DNA from: Mucilaginibacter myungsuensis
Lineage (GTDB): Bacteria; Bacteroidota; Bacteroidia; Sphingobacteriales; Sphingobacteriaceae
Length of the DNA stretch: 64,000 nucleotides
Assembly (NCBI RefSeq): GCF_015222005.1
Contig: NZ_JADFFL010000001.1
Span: 124,001-188,000 of the forward strand
Direction of reading: 5' to 3'
Of this stretch, positions 50,327 to 59,527 are shown piece by piece (position 1 is the first letter of the stretch; each line of letters opens with the position of its first letter). The notes beneath the pieces were generated by a model, which had not been told where the DNA came from, did not search any database, and saw nothing but the letters and a program-made list of their open reading frames with translations. Position numbers and translations under genes: made by a program.

Positions 50327-52132
50327 GTGTTTAAAAGATCATTCCCGGCCGAGCGCTTTGCAGATGCCTTTCGCAATACTGTCTGTGTCATTCTACCTTT
50401 GCTTTTGGGTTATGGGTCAATATACCGCGAATGGGTGATCGGGATAGCGGTGGGTGCTTTGCTGATCTCCTTGACAGATCTTCCGGGCAGCCGCCATCAT
50501 AAGTTGCGGGATGCGCTACGGAATACGTTTTTGTTTTTTGGAGTGGCGCTTATCTTTTTGTTAACGCCCTGGACAGGGCCTGTATTGGTCGGTCTTACAT
50601 TTATACTGGCTATGCTTGCCGCATTTGGCGGGCGTTCGGGTGTTTCGGGAACAATGGGTATCGCACTCATAGTCTTCTTACTGGGCCTACGTCCGGGAGA
50701 GCCTTTACAATTCGCTTTGGCTATTTTGTTGGGCTGTATTTGGTTTGAACTGGTAAGCTTATTACAAGTATGGATATGGCCATTCCGTTCTCTAAGACAG
50801 GCATTAGTGGAAGCCCGGACCGCTACCGCAGAATTTTTGCGGGCAAAGGCCGATCATTACGATCCGTCGGTACCATTAGAGGCCGCTTATCAAAAGACCA
50901 TTGCATTGCACATCCGGGTTTGGGAAAAACAGGAATTAGTGCGGCAATTACTACCGACTAAAGGACAGGCGCCTGAATTAGCGTTAGAAGCTGTACGAGT
51001 GATCGGTTTGTATGAACAGGTAACCGCCATGCATTACGACTATGCAGAGATAAGGGAACTTTTAGCGGACACCGGCGCGTTGCCCCTGATGACGCAACTC
51101 ATTCGCGCTTTGGCCGATGGTAGCCCAACAGACAGTTTAAGGGAGCGCTTAGCAAAATATAATGAGCCAGTGATCCATAGCGTACTCATCAACACCCAGG
51201 CTATCCAACAACTGGATGCTACAGCACCGCCAGAGATGGATGCCTTCCGCCCAACACTGCCGCCACTCCGCTCCCATTTAACGTTGCATTCGCCAGTATT
51301 GCGTTTCGCGATCCGGTTGAGCGTGCTGTTTGCTGTTGCTTATGCCGGCATCTATTTTTTTGCTAAAGACCCTTACAGTTATTGGTTGCTACTCACCATA
51401 GTAATTGTTGCAAGGCCGCGTTTAGCGCTTACCTGGCAACGCAACCTCGAACGTTTGGGAGGTACCATCGTAGGGCTTTGCATTTCAGGGATACTCCTTT
51501 GGGTAATATTTTCAACGACATTATTGTTGATCGTGTCCGCGGTATCTTTGTTCGCTTTTTTTGTTTGGAACCGGCCCAGATACAGCTTTAGTGTTGCAGG
51601 GATCACGATATGCGTGGTGCTTTGCCTTAGCCTTTACCATGGCGGACCGCCGCTGATCGTGACGGCACGCTTACTTTACTCGCTTGCCGGTTGCGCGCTA
51701 TCTTTTACCGGTCTCCTCATATTTCCGGTTTGGGTACGGGCCGAGATCAGTGAGCTTGCGATCGCTGCCGTCGCCGCCAACCGCGACTTTTTACAAGCCC
51801 TCATTCTACAACAGGATCAGCTAAGCATTAAGTTAGCCCGTAAGGCTGCGCACTTGCGCTTAGCCAAATTATCCGAAGGTATCGCCCATGCCCGCGTTGA
51901 ACCGGGACATGCAGATCTTGGTTATTATGAGCATCTGCAGGTATTGAATTACCATATCAACGGCGTTATCATTTCACTATATCTCTCCGGTCGTACTATT
52001 GATGATACCGTAGCGTTAGACCAAATGAATGCATTTTTGAATGGTAAGGACAACTCCACACCCGAGCCTTCGCAAGGCTTAAACAAAGGCATCCGTCTTT
52101 TACAACGGCTTACCGCCGAACTTAACCGATAG
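50327..52132 (+). CDS. FUSC-family membrane transporter (YccS/YhfK-like)
   Basis: A 601-residue inner-membrane protein with two hydrophobic bundles of about six helices each (about 20-155 and 330-460), separated by a cytoplasmic helical domain and followed by a C-terminal soluble helical region. This is the layout of the fusaric acid resistance/aromatic acid exporter-like family. SYWLLLTIVIVARPRLALTWQR is close to the family's conserved block (PYSYWLLLT, RPRLALTWQRNLERLGGT). The substrate is unknown. The start is GTG, supported by the -7 element 4 nt upstream. Confidence 0.9.
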   Translation: MFKRSFPAERFADAFRNTVCVILPLLLGYGSIYREWVIGIAVGALLISLTDLPGSRHHKLRDALRNTFLFFGVALIFLLTPWTGPVLVGLTFILAMLAAFGGRSGVSGTMGIALIVFLLGLRPGEPLQFALAILLGCIWFELVSLLQVWIWPFRSLRQALVEARTATAEFLRAKADHYDPSVPLEAAYQKTIALHIRVWEKQELVRQLLPTKGQAPELALEAVRVIGLYEQVTAMHYDYAEIRELLADTGALPLMTQLIRALADGSPTDSLRERLAKYNEPVIHSVLINTQAIQQLDATAPPEMDAFRPTLPPLRSHLTLHSPVLRFAIRLSVLFAVAYAGIYFFAKDPYSYWLLLTIVIVARPRLALTWQRNLERLGGTIVGLCISGILLWVIFSTTLLLIVSAVSLFAFFVWNRPRYSFSVAGITICVVLCLSLYHGGPPLIVTARLLYSLAGCALSFTGLLIFPVWVRAEISELAIAAVAANRDFLQALILQQDQLSIKLARKAAHLRLAKLSEGIAHARVEPGHADLGYYEHLQVLNYHINGVIISLYLSGRTIDDTVALDQMNAFLNGKDNSTPEPSQGLNKGIRLLQRLTAELNR

Positions 52133-52316
52133 CGACCACGATCAGAATAGTATTACCGGAACTTCGTTTATGACTTTAAGAAATTCGTACTTATTTTAAC
52201 AGGCGACGTTAAACTTTTACGCAAAAAAATGATAGCGAGCGTTCTGTAAGACAGATCTTCCATTAAACCAAAGAGCTGAAATCGTATCTTAGTCACAACC
52301 ATTACAGATCACACCT

Positions 52317-54389
52317 ATGAAACGCCTTTTATTGGCTTTTACCGCTTTAGCATTTAGCGTACAGACATTAGATGCCCAAAACGTATCCCCAACTAAAATA
52401 GAATGGGACAATTGGGGCGTCCCGCATATCACAGCAAAAACCGAGAAAGAACTATTTTTTGCGCAGGGATGGGCGCAAATGCAGGCCCACGCAGATCTGA
52501 TATTGAAACTTTACGGGGTATCGCGCGGTAGGGCTGCGGAGTATTGGGGTGCACAATACGAAGGTACTGACAGGGCTATCAGGATCCTGGATCTCCCGCG
52601 TACGGCCATAGCGAATGCCAAACTCCAAAAACCCGAGGTACAGCAAATGCTTAATTCATTTGCAGCCGGGATGAATGCCTACGCAAAAGCCCATCCCGAG
52701 GCTATCGACGATAAGCTTAAAGTAGTATTGCCCGTCAGCGCGTACGACATTAACATGCATAGCCTTTTCATCTTTGTTACCCGGTTTACCGGTGGCGGCG
52801 AGTTGGATCAGGTATCTGATTGGAAAGAGATCGGTTCAAACGCCATAGCGATCGGGCCTAAACGCTCGGCATCGGGCAAGGCCATGCTTGTACAGAACCC
52901 CCACCTGCCCTGGGGCGGCGAGTTTACGTGGTTCGAATCAGGACTTAACCTAAATGGCAAACTCATCTACGGTGCCAACCTGGTAGGCATGCCGGGCATT
53001 GGGATCGGCTTTAATGAGTATTTAGGCTGGACACACACTAACAACACCCTCGATAATGCCGATTCATTCGAGATCACTCTAAAAGATGGCGGCTATTTGC
53101 TGGATGGAAAGACCGAGCAATTTAAAGTCAGGCCTGACACCATAAAAGTAAAACAGGCCGACGGTAGCTTGGTGACCAAGCCTTTCAGTTGTTATGAGAC
53201 AGCTTTCGGCCCTGTTTTTGGCAGTGGCAAAACTAAAGCGATATGTGTTAAGCTGGCTGGTGCCGACTGCCCTAACGCGTCATTAGAATGGTGGCGTATG
53301 GCAACTGCCGAAAATTTTAACCAATTTGAAGCAGCGGTAAAAATGCAACAGATCCCATTCTGGAATATTACCTATGCCGACAAGCAAGGCAACATCTTTT
53401 ATCTTTTTAATGGCGAGGTGCCTAAACGCCCTCACGGTGGCTTTGGTGATTGGGACAAAGTGATCAAAACCAGTTCATCAAAAGATATTTGGCAACGTTA
53501 TTTAACATATGACGAGTTACCAAAATTAAAGAACCCTACCACTGGTTGGCTGCAGAACACCAACGACCCGCCATGGACGGCCACGTTGCCCCGCGAATTG
53601 GATAAGCAAAAATATCCCGCCTACATTGCGCCTGATGATATGTCCCTACGTACGCAACGGTCGGTGCGTATGTTGATGGAAGACAAGAGCATCACTTATG
53701 ATGAATTGCTGGCTTATAAGCATTCTACCCGTTTAGAATTAGCCGACCGGGTGCTTGAGGACCTGCTCGGTGCTATCAACCCTCGGTCATCAACTTTGCT
53801 GCAGGAGTGTAAGGCCGTACTCAGCAAATGGGACCGCAGTGCAGATAATGACAGCCGTGGAACCATACTTTTTGCCAATTGGGTAACCAACCTCAACAAC
53901 TTTAAATACACTGTACCCTGGGATCGCAACGACCCTATGAACACCCCGAAAGGCATAGCTGATAAAGCGGCAGCGTTAACAGCGCTGGAAAAAGCCGCAA
54001 ACTATGTTAAAACAACCTTTGGCGCGCTGGATACGCCGTGGGGAGATTACCTTCATGTTAAACGCGGTAATGTGGATCTGCCCGGCAACGGTGCCGGCGA
54101 CTTTGCCGGTATATTCAGGGTAGCGTCAACATCGCGCGTAGGTCCGACCAGGGCGGTAGTAAGCTCGGGTGATTCGTATGTTGGGGTGCTGGAGTTTGGC
54201 GATAAGGTAAAAGCCAAGGTATTGGTTAGCTACGGCAATTCATCGCAAAAGAACTCCCCTCATAATGGCGACCAATTAAAGCTGTTCTCTAAAAAGGAGC
54301 TTCGGGATGCTTTAATCTATCCTAAAGATCTTATTGGTAAGGTGGCGATCACAGAAATACGAAAGGGCGATGTATTTGTCCAACCTTAG
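52317..54389 (+). CDS. Penicillin-acylase-family Ntn hydrolase (secreted)
   Basis: A 690-residue periplasmic hydrolase precursor. The signal peptide ends near LDAQ. The alpha-chain region has IEWDNWGVPHITA and FFAQGWAQMQAHADL. The autoprocessing site is at Gly-Ser174 (KEIGSNAIAIG), whose Ser becomes the N-terminal nucleophile of the beta chain. Beta-chain motifs include NPHLPWGGEFTWFE and GFNEYLGWTHTNN. Relatives cleave beta-lactam side chains or acyl-homoserine lactones; the substrate cannot be told from the sequence. Confidence 0.93.
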   Translation: MKRLLLAFTALAFSVQTLDAQNVSPTKIEWDNWGVPHITAKTEKELFFAQGWAQMQAHADLILKLYGVSRGRAAEYWGAQYEGTDRAIRILDLPRTAIANAKLQKPEVQQMLNSFAAGMNAYAKAHPEAIDDKLKVVLPVSAYDINMHSLFIFVTRFTGGGELDQVSDWKEIGSNAIAIGPKRSASGKAMLVQNPHLPWGGEFTWFESGLNLNGKLIYGANLVGMPGIGIGFNEYLGWTHTNNTLDNADSFEITLKDGGYLLDGKTEQFKVRPDTIKVKQADGSLVTKPFSCYETAFGPVFGSGKTKAICVKLAGADCPNASLEWWRMATAENFNQFEAAVKMQQIPFWNITYADKQGNIFYLFNGEVPKRPHGGFGDWDKVIKTSSSKDIWQRYLTYDELPKLKNPTTGWLQNTNDPPWTATLPRELDKQKYPAYIAPDDMSLRTQRSVRMLMEDKSITYDELLAYKHSTRLELADRVLEDLLGAINPRSSTLLQECKAVLSKWDRSADNDSRGTILFANWVTNLNNFKYTVPWDRNDPMNTPKGIADKAAALTALEKAANYVKTTFGALDTPWGDYLHVKRGNVDLPGNGAGDFAGIFRVASTSRVGPTRAVVSSGDSYVGVLEFGDKVKAKVLVSYGNSSQKNSPHNGDQLKLFSKKELRDALIYPKDLIGKVAITEIRKGDVFVQP

Positions 54390-54428
54390 TTGATCGCAAC
54401 TCATCACCGCCATTCTTGATATGTATAG

Positions 54429-54464
54429 AAAAAGCCATTGGTAATTAATTACCGGTGGCTTTTT
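54429..54464. terminator. Terminator of the acylase gene
   Basis: AAAAAGCCATTGGTAAT pairs imperfectly with ATTACCGGTGGCTTTTT. The symmetric A- and T-runs make it potentially bidirectional. Confidence 0.85.
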
Positions 54465-54510
54465 CTGTTTTATCAGCCCCCCGCACGCATAAACCTGTAT
54501 TTGCCGGTTA

Positions 54511-54528
54511 ATAGGTATAAATACCTAT
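54511..54528. promoter_or_regulatory. 18-bp perfect dyad upstream of the TIG lipoprotein gene
   Basis: ATAGGTAT-AA-ATACCTAT, centred 77 bp before the ATG and upstream of the likely promoter (TTG at 54550 with GATCTTTG at 54573). Its position suits an activator site. Confidence 0.6.
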
Positions 54529-54549
54529 CATTATTAGCAAGCCTCCTCA

Positions 54550-54580
54550 TTGCCTGCATACGCTGTTCATCAGATCTTTG
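54550..54580 (+). promoter_or_regulatory. Probable promoter of the TIG lipoprotein gene
   Basis: TTG (54550-54552), 20 bp, then GATCTTTG (54573-54580), a near match to TAnnTTTG. It predicts a leader of about 10 nt. Confidence 0.4.
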
Positions 54581-54596
54581 ATAAAAAACGATCATC

Positions 54597-56246
54597 ATGA
54601 GAACATTCCTACAAACAAGTTTAAAACCTGCAATATTCCTGCTGTTAGCAATAGTTGCATTGGGCACATCCTGCAAAAAAGATACTACAACCAACATTGA
54701 ACCGGTACCTGCCGAGGTTACCGTTCAGATCAACAGCATCCAACCTAAAAACCCGCAACCCGGCGATATGGTAACCATTACCGGTACGGGCTTCGGCACG
54801 GTAGCTGCCGATGTTAAACTTACAGTTGGCACAACCGCTGTTACGATATCATCAGTTACCGCTACCGAGATAAAATTCGCGGTACCAGCCACGCTTGCTT
54901 CGGGCGCGTTGGCACTTACTGTAAAAGGAAGATCGGCTACCAATAAAGACCCGCAGGGGGCGGCCGTTACGGTCACACCGAAAGCGGTTGTTGTGCCAAC
55001 TTTCACCGCCATGACACCGGCAACCGGAAAGACCGGCGATGTGATCACACTGACCGGTACAGGCTTTAATCCGCAAGCCAGCGAGAACAGAGTATTTTTC
55101 GCCACAAATACCGGTGGCACCGTTGTGTTAGCGACCATTAAAACCGCCAGCGCTACCCAACTTACCGTAGAGGTTCCAGCTAACGTTGTTACGGGCGGAA
55201 TACTGATCACCGTAAGCGGTACAAATGCGGTACCGGCAAGTGGGTTCAACACTACGTTTACCGCTGTTACAACCACCGGGACCGGCGGCGTTACAGTACC
55301 TTACATTAACTCGATATCCGGCGGTCTTAACTTTAGCTTATTTGCTACAGCATCTAAAGAGATCGGCGCTATGATGCTGGACCGGGTAAAAAGTGTTATC
55401 TACTATTCGGACTACACTACCCTTAACCAAGTCGATGGTCAAAACACAGTTTATAAAGTGGCTATAGAGGGTAACGGAACTCCGAGCGTACTGACCAATG
55501 ATCCCCGTATAAGCAAAGTGTTGAAGATCGCTACTGATGCATCGGGTAATGTATTTGTATTAAAATATGAAGGTACAGGCCCAACTATCTATTCCATATA
55601 TAAAATAACTCCTGATGGCGCTACTGTTACCGAAATAAAAAAGAGTTTTGATATCAGGGGCACTTACGCCAGCACCTATTTCTTTTTATTAAACGCCCAA
55701 AACGAGATCTGCATGAGACCAGGCTATAAAATAACAATGTCGGGTGAGGTAATTAATACCGAGTCACCACTATACGGTACGCAGCAAAAAGATGGCGGTG
55801 CTATGGTAGATGGCAACAGTGCATTCCTGATCCGTAATCCGGACAATAACAGCAAAGCAAATGCGCTTAAATTTATAAAATGGAATCTGACCGACGGGAC
55901 CACTGCCGATGCCGGATTTACCGTTAGCTCATTATTTAACACCGATGATCCTTCTCTGTTTAGCAGCGGTGCCAACATCTCTTACATAAAGTATGTGGCC
56001 GATGGAAGCAACAATTTGTACGCGATGATGGATCACACCTACATCAGCGGACAGATCACCAAAACCTGGATGCTTCGCAAATATAATTTGACCACCAACA
56101 CTTCTACCTCAATCGGAACATTCAATATTAAATTCCCGACAGTTGACCTGAACGATTACAATTCAACACTGGAGTTTGTAGGCGACGCACGTGGTAACCT
56201 GTTCTTTAAGGCTAACACCAAGGACATCATTATGATCAAACAATAA
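54597..56246 (+). CDS. IPT/TIG-domain surface lipoprotein
   Basis: A 549-residue lipoprotein. SPII signal: LLLAIVALGTSC followed by KKD. Two IPT/TIG Ig-like domains (about 43-126 and 133-222) start with SIQPKNPQPGDMVTITGTGFG and AMTPATGKTGDVITLTGTGF, respectively. The remainder (about 230-549) is a beta-rich region with repeated short strands (VIYYSDYTTLNQV, NVFVLKYEG, NLYAMMDHTY, NLFFKANTK) that suggests a propeller. It is probably displayed on the outer membrane for binding. It is followed 27 bp later by another small lipoprotein gene, likely the same operon. Confidence 0.85.
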   Translation: MRTFLQTSLKPAIFLLLAIVALGTSCKKDTTTNIEPVPAEVTVQINSIQPKNPQPGDMVTITGTGFGTVAADVKLTVGTTAVTISSVTATEIKFAVPATLASGALALTVKGRSATNKDPQGAAVTVTPKAVVVPTFTAMTPATGKTGDVITLTGTGFNPQASENRVFFATNTGGTVVLATIKTASATQLTVEVPANVVTGGILITVSGTNAVPASGFNTTFTAVTTTGTGGVTVPYINSISGGLNFSLFATASKEIGAMMLDRVKSVIYYSDYTTLNQVDGQNTVYKVAIEGNGTPSVLTNDPRISKVLKIATDASGNVFVLKYEGTGPTIYSIYKITPDGATVTEIKKSFDIRGTYASTYFFLLNAQNEICMRPGYKITMSGEVINTESPLYGTQQKDGGAMVDGNSAFLIRNPDNNSKANALKFIKWNLTDGTTADAGFTVSSLFNTDDPSLFSSGANISYIKYVADGSNNLYAMMDHTYISGQITKTWMLRKYNLTTNTSTSIGTFNIKFPTVDLNDYNSTLEFVGDARGNLFFKANTKDIIMIKQ

Positions 56247-56273
56247 TTTATAAACTAAACGATATCACACAAC

Positions 56274-56804
56274 ATGAAAAAATTAACATTGGGCGCCCTT
56301 ATAATCCTGACGGTATTTACCTTGGGCTGCAAAAAAGACCAAACAGAAACCCCGACAACAACAAGCGGTGCGGGCGCTACAGTAACGGCAGGCAATTACG
56401 GTTTCGATGGCAGTGCAAGCCTGGGTAAGTTCTCATCGACCAAAGCCGGTATAGTACAATTGACAGCGAACGGCGTGACCACCTTTACGCTGACCGCTAT
56501 TAAAGATGGTAGTAACCAGTCAATTACTATCATCCTGTTAAAAAAGGCTGCAGTGGGTAAATTCGCTTTAGGCCCGGCGCAAACTAATGGCGGTATCATC
56601 ATTAGTAAAGACTATACTAAAGCGAGCGACGGTACGCTTAACTACTCGACAGATAAAAGCGGCACAATGCAAGGTGGCGGCGAGGTGAATATTACCAAGC
56701 TTGATGGCAGTACGGTAGAAGGCTCGTTCTATGCCATAGCATATAATAGCTCAGGTAAAGAAGCTTTTGTTGAGCAGGGTACATTTTTAGGAAAAATTCA
56801 GTAA
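56274..56804 (+). CDS. Small lipoprotein of unknown function
   Basis: A 176-residue lipoprotein: SPII signal ending in FTLGC then KKDQTETP, a Thr/Ser/Gly-rich linker, and a beta-rich domain (TLTAIKDGSNQSITIILL, GGEVNITKLDGSTVEGSFY). The pattern recalls the DUF6252-like small lipoproteins of Bacteroidota, but I cannot confirm this. It is probably co-transcribed with the TIG lipoprotein gene upstream and closed by a terminator. Confidence 0.75.
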   Translation: MKKLTLGALIILTVFTLGCKKDQTETPTTTSGAGATVTAGNYGFDGSASLGKFSSTKAGIVQLTANGVTTFTLTAIKDGSNQSITIILLKKAAVGKFALGPAQTNGGIIISKDYTKASDGTLNYSTDKSGTMQGGGEVNITKLDGSTVEGSFYAIAYNSSGKEAFVEQGTFLGKIQ

Positions 56805-56820
56805 TAGTTTAATTTGTAGA

Positions 56821-56858
56821 GAAGGTCATTTGCTCATAAAGCAATGACCTTCTTTTAT
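56821..56858 (+). terminator. Terminator of the lipoprotein operon
   Basis: GAAGGTCATTTGCT pairs imperfectly with AGCAATGACCTTC, followed by TTTTATTT. Confidence 0.88.
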
Positions 56859-56882
56859 TTAACGATCATAATTGCTATTGCG

Positions 56883-56899
56883 ATAATACTTTGTATTAT
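56883..56899. promoter_or_regulatory. Inverted repeat upstream of the TPR kinase gene
   Basis: ATAATAC-TTT-GTATTAT, 31 bp before the ATG. It is in a position where a regulator would cover the promoter. Confidence 0.4.
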
Positions 56900-56929
56900 T
56901 ATCAGTCTTAACCTTTTCTATCATTTTTA

Positions 56930-58828
56930 ATGAAATATTACCTCGTTGCTATTATTTTGCTACTAAGCTACGTTCTGCCTACCCGTGCACAAAGCAGCAA
57001 AAAAGCCAATGCCGACAGTGTGCTGCTTGATCCTATCATCAAAAAGGCCAACGCCTCTTTAGGGAACACTAAGGTGGTCGACTCACTGACCGACTACGCT
57101 TTCGGCAAAGCTAAGACGCTAAAAAACAATGATTATGCCGGCAGGGCGGCTTCAGTAAGGTTTGCGTCGGTCGCACTTACAGATATTAATAAGGCGATGC
57201 CTTGGTACGATACATCCATGGTTTATCTTAATAAAGTAAAGAACTACTTGTGGATAGGTTATAATAATAACAACCTTGGGCTACAGCTTTGTAGAAAATA
57301 TAAATTCGAAACGGGGATCAGCTATCTCATCAAGGGGTCCAAAAATTTCGAAACGGCCCGGGATACTGCCATGGTGGGGTATGCTTACATCTGCATATCT
57401 AATGCCTTTCATGACTTTGGCAACTACGATAGCGGTAAAAAGTATGCTAAAATGGCTATCGCAATTTTGCAGACCACAAAAAAAAGCACGCCCGAATTGC
57501 GTTGGCGGTCTATGACGGTGCTGGCTATTAATTACGATGACAACAAAGAGTACGATAAAGCATTAAACGTGAATTTCAAAAATCTGAAGAACGCTACCGG
57601 TAATCATCTTTTCCTGGGGTCTAACTATAATAACATTGGTAACACTTATTTAAAAATAGGCGAATACCAAAAATCCTATAAATACTTGTTACTGTCTTTA
57701 AAAGAAAAGATCAAAACACCCGACGATTACCGGCTCTCCAGCGCCTACAGCAACCTTGCCAATGTAAAAATGGAATTGGGCGATCTAAAATTGGCCCGAT
57801 CCTTTATAGACTCGGCCATGTATCATTCCAAAAAGAGCGGCAGTCCCGAAAAGATCATGGACACGTATGAGAATTTTTCTAAACTGGGTGTTAAGAGCGG
57901 CAATTACAAAATAGCGTTCGATTATTTTAAGTTACGGGCCGATCTGCGGGATTCTTTGATCAATGTTACAAAAACCAAGATCGTTTACGATCTGCAGATC
58001 CAGTACGAGACCGAAAAAAAGGACAAAGAAAATCAACAATTAAAATATCAATCGAACTTAAGGGCTGTCGCAAGGGACAAGGCCGAGAGCGACAAACGCT
58101 TTATCATTTATGTGGCATTGATCGCCGTTGTAGCCCTGTGCGTCATCTTTGCTCTGATCTATCGTAACACCATCGTAAAGAACCGCTTTGCCGAAGAGCA
58201 AAAACTGAATAAGGCGCTGCTTGACGGAGAACAGAACGAACGCATACGCATAGCGCGAGATCTGCACGACAGTATTGGCCAAATGATGTCGGTCATTAAA
58301 ATGAATTTATCCAACCTCAACCATAAATACCCTGCGGATAACCAGATCGACAGCACACTTGTCCTGGTGGATAGGACCATCACTGAGGTGCGGCATATAT
58401 CGCATAACCTGATCCCCGAGGAATTGAATTTTGGCTTATTTGCGGCCTTAGAAGATATGTTCGATAAAATAAACGCGGGCGACGGCACCAAGATCAACTT
58501 CAACATTCCGGATGAGGTGCGCGATCATAGCTTTGAGCGATCCAATGAATTGACCATTTACCGGATAGTGCAAGAGGCCGTGGGAAACATTGTAAAACAT
58601 GCACAGGCTACCCAAATAGATATATATGTACTGCGACGCGCTGATCAATTGACCATAGCTATTAAAGACAATGGCAGCGGCTTTGATATTGGCCAGATCA
58701 AAAACTCTACCGGGATCGGCTGGAAGAATATTGCCGCACGGGTTAACCTACTTGATGGCAATTTGAATGTGCAGTCTGAAAAACTAAGCGGTACTCAAAT
58801 AGAAATAACCATACCTGATGATAAATAG
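56930..58828 (+). CDS. TPR-containing sensor histidine kinase
   Basis: A 632-residue kinase. The signal peptide (cleavage near TRAQ) leads into a periplasmic region of about 370 residues built of TPR-like helices (SNYNNIGNTYLKIGEYQKSY, AYSNLANVKMELGDLKLARS). One membrane helix (391-411) precedes a HisKA_3 domain with His446 in RDLHDSIGQMM and a HATPase_c domain (RIVQEAVGNIVKHAQA, KDNGSGFD). This architecture is common in Bacteroidota; TPR repeats sense unknown ligands or partners. It overlaps its response regulator by 11 bases. Confidence 0.93.
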   Translation: MKYYLVAIILLLSYVLPTRAQSSKKANADSVLLDPIIKKANASLGNTKVVDSLTDYAFGKAKTLKNNDYAGRAASVRFASVALTDINKAMPWYDTSMVYLNKVKNYLWIGYNNNNLGLQLCRKYKFETGISYLIKGSKNFETARDTAMVGYAYICISNAFHDFGNYDSGKKYAKMAIAILQTTKKSTPELRWRSMTVLAINYDDNKEYDKALNVNFKNLKNATGNHLFLGSNYNNIGNTYLKIGEYQKSYKYLLLSLKEKIKTPDDYRLSSAYSNLANVKMELGDLKLARSFIDSAMYHSKKSGSPEKIMDTYENFSKLGVKSGNYKIAFDYFKLRADLRDSLINVTKTKIVYDLQIQYETEKKDKENQQLKYQSNLRAVARDKAESDKRFIIYVALIAVVALCVIFALIYRNTIVKNRFAEEQKLNKALLDGEQNERIRIARDLHDSIGQMMSVIKMNLSNLNHKYPADNQIDSTLVLVDRTITEVRHISHNLIPEELNFGLFAALEDMFDKINAGDGTKINFNIPDEVRDHSFERSNELTIYRIVQEAVGNIVKHAQATQIDIYVLRRADQLTIAIKDNGSGFDIGQIKNSTGIGWKNIAARVNLLDGNLNVQSEKLSGTQIEITIPDDK

Positions 58829-59465
58829 AACCACTATTTTAATTGCCGACGACCATCAGATGGTTATTGATGGCCTGCAAAGCATGCTGGCGCAGGACGA
58901 GCAATATCAGATTGTAGGTCAGGCGAACAACGGACAGATTGCTTACGAAATGTTGGCCGCGGAGCCTGAAAAATATCAGCTTTTGCTTACGGATATCAGC
59001 ATGCCTTTATTGACCGGCACCCAGTTGTGTAAAATGGTTAAAAGCCAGTTCCCGCATGTGCAAGTGCTTATCCTGAGCATGTATAACAATGCACCCGCTG
59101 TAAAAGAAGCTGTTATGGCTGAGGCTGACGGATACATCTTAAAAAATGCGGGGCGTACGGAACTGCTGCAGGCCCTGCACCGGATCACTAATGGTGGCAC
59201 GTATTTCTCGCAGGATATCGTCCCCATTATTTATAACCAGTATAACAAACAAAAGATACAGGATGAGCAATTGGCTCAGCTGAGTGCACGCGAGAAGGAA
59301 GTGCTTGGTTTGATCGTAAAAGAATGCACTTCGGAAGAGATCGCTGAGAAACTATTCATCAGTAAAAAGACGGTAGATAACCATCGCCAGCATTTGTTAG
59401 AAAAGACCAATTGCAAAAGCACTGTCGGCTTGGTAAAATTCGCGATCAAAAGCGGCCTGGAGTAA
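58818..59465 (+). CDS. NarL/LuxR-type response regulator
   Basis: A 215-residue regulator: receiver domain with ILIADDHQMVIDGL, phospho-acceptor Asp59 in LLLTDISMP and Lys in GYILKNAG; C-terminal LuxR-type HTH (LSAREKEVLGLIVKE, TSEEIAEKLFISKKTVDNH). It is the partner of the TPR kinase by overlap. The lipoprotein operon upstream and the GH43 gene downstream are candidate targets (inference from position only). Confidence 0.95.
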   Translation: MINRTTILIADDHQMVIDGLQSMLAQDEQYQIVGQANNGQIAYEMLAAEPEKYQLLLTDISMPLLTGTQLCKMVKSQFPHVQVLILSMYNNAPAVKEAVMAEADGYILKNAGRTELLQALHRITNGGTYFSQDIVPIIYNQYNKQKIQDEQLAQLSAREKEVLGLIVKECTSEEIAEKLFISKKTVDNHRQHLLEKTNCKSTVGLVKFAIKSGLE

Positions 59466-59516
59466 AGCTATCGACCAAATTATAGCTAAATGGGCGTAAA
59501 AACCGCGTCGGTTAGT

Positions 59517-59524
59517 TATATTTG
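59517..59524 (+). promoter_or_regulatory. -7 element abutting the GH43 gene start
   Basis: TATATTTG, exact TAnnTTTG, 3 nt before the ATG at 59528. There is no clear -33 box. Confidence 0.45.
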
Positions 59525-59527
59525 GGC

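Noticed and set aside
54725..55276. 183-codon open frame on the minus strand inside the TIG lipoprotein gene
   Set aside because: It is antisense to a well-supported gene; its Val/Ala/Thr-rich content mirrors the repetitive Thr/Gly codons of the sense strand.
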